NCBI RefSeq assembly: GCF_006385575.1
Contig: NZ_CP041040.1
Coordinates: forward strand, 2,728,001-2,792,000
Source: Microbacterium foliorum
Lineage (GTDB): Bacteria > Actinomycetota > Actinomycetes > Actinomycetales > Microbacteriaceae
Length of the DNA: 64,000 bases
Direction of reading: 5' to 3'
Made by a program: the position numbers and the translations under genes. The notes under the pieces are model-generated. The model was not told the origin of the DNA and searched no databases. It saw only the letters and a program-made list of their open reading frames with translations. How positions within the stretch are numbered: position 1 is the first letter of the stretch; every line of letters begins with the position of its first letter. Of the stretch, positions 63,973 to 64,000 are shown piece after piece.

Positions 63973-64000
63973 TCAGTCCTTCTTCTTGCGCCCTTTGATG
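63973..64000 (-). CDS. C-terminal end of an unknown gene (partial)
   Basis: The last 28 bases encode, on the minus strand, the terminal residues IKGRKKKD and a TGA stop at 63973-63975. A basic tail and a hairpin just beyond the stop fit a real gene end, but nothing can be said about the product. Confidence 0.45.

Overview
The window is about 64 kb of chromosome from a GC-rich actinobacterium. The leaderless and GTG-started genes, the TGATG/ATGA/GTGA gene junctions, the tRNA-Trp-secE-nusG-rplK-rplA block, the long acidic NusG, and the RamB-type regulator beside the glyoxylate genes all fit Microbacteriaceae, most likely Microbacterium. This placement is inferred from gene content. I see no rRNA, CRISPR array, prophage or insertion sequence.

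Layout. 1-4.07 kb (minus): end of a polar amino acid ABC importer, then rplA, rplK, nusG, secE and tRNA-Trp. 4.26-8.92 kb (plus): a divergent Hsp90-family ATPase followed by a 932-aa TPR protein. 9.05-10.78 kb: pyruvate oxidase PoxB. 10.9-19.1 kb (minus): a putrescine/GABA cluster (gabT, flavin amine oxidase, universal stress protein, APC permease, two aldehyde dehydrogenases) with a divergent PucR regulator at 19.26-20.77 kb. 20.8-21.2 kb: an intergenic tandem repeat array. 21.2-26.2 kb (minus): HAD phosphatase, phosphonate-type ABC transporter phnD-C-E-E and an RpiR/SIS regulator, read from a promoter with a PHO-box-like direct repeat. 26.3-28.5 kb: an uncharacterised protein and an AAHS-type MFS transporter. 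28.5-33.1 kb: ramB facing away from aceA-aceB (glyoxylate bypass). 33.2-37.1 kb: a degenerate kinase-like protein, a frameshifted AraC regulator, and a divergent Lrp/alanine dehydrogenase pair. 37.1-44.7 kb (minus): a CoA-dependent aromatic acid cluster (PaaX, cupin, TesB thioesterase, a frameshifted acyl-CoA ligase, a two-domain salicylyl-CoA/2-aminobenzoyl-CoA monooxygenase-reductase, RidA, FAH hydrolase). 44.8-48.1 kb: Lrp regulator, divergent amino acid permease and aspartate-type aminotransferase.

48.6-58.4 kb (minus) is one unbroken ten-gene run with gaps of no more than 11 bp: two hotdog dehydratases (hadA-hadB-like), murB, pnuC, nadR, MoxR AAA+ ATPase, an unknown 224-aa protein, a 624-aa protein carrying both HEIGH and a MIDAS-type VWA domain, a 202-aa helical protein, and a PaaK-type adenylate-forming enzyme. 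The last five form the best candidate for an undescribed system, and they are physically tied to NAD salvage. 58.4-64 kb: glycerate kinase, then a small secreted Pro/Ala-rich poly-Asp protein, histidine kinase, response regulator and DASS-type permease in one operon, and the tail of one more gene.

How the pieces work together: putrescine can go via 4-aminobutanal, GABA and succinate semialdehyde to succinate. Acetate-level carbon is handled by the glyoxylate bypass under RamB. Phosphonate or phosphate ester uptake looks tied to phosphate starvation. Two genes (the aromatic acyl-CoA ligase and the AraC regulator) each appear to lack one base. Either they are recent pseudogenes or the assembly has indel errors at GC-rich sites.
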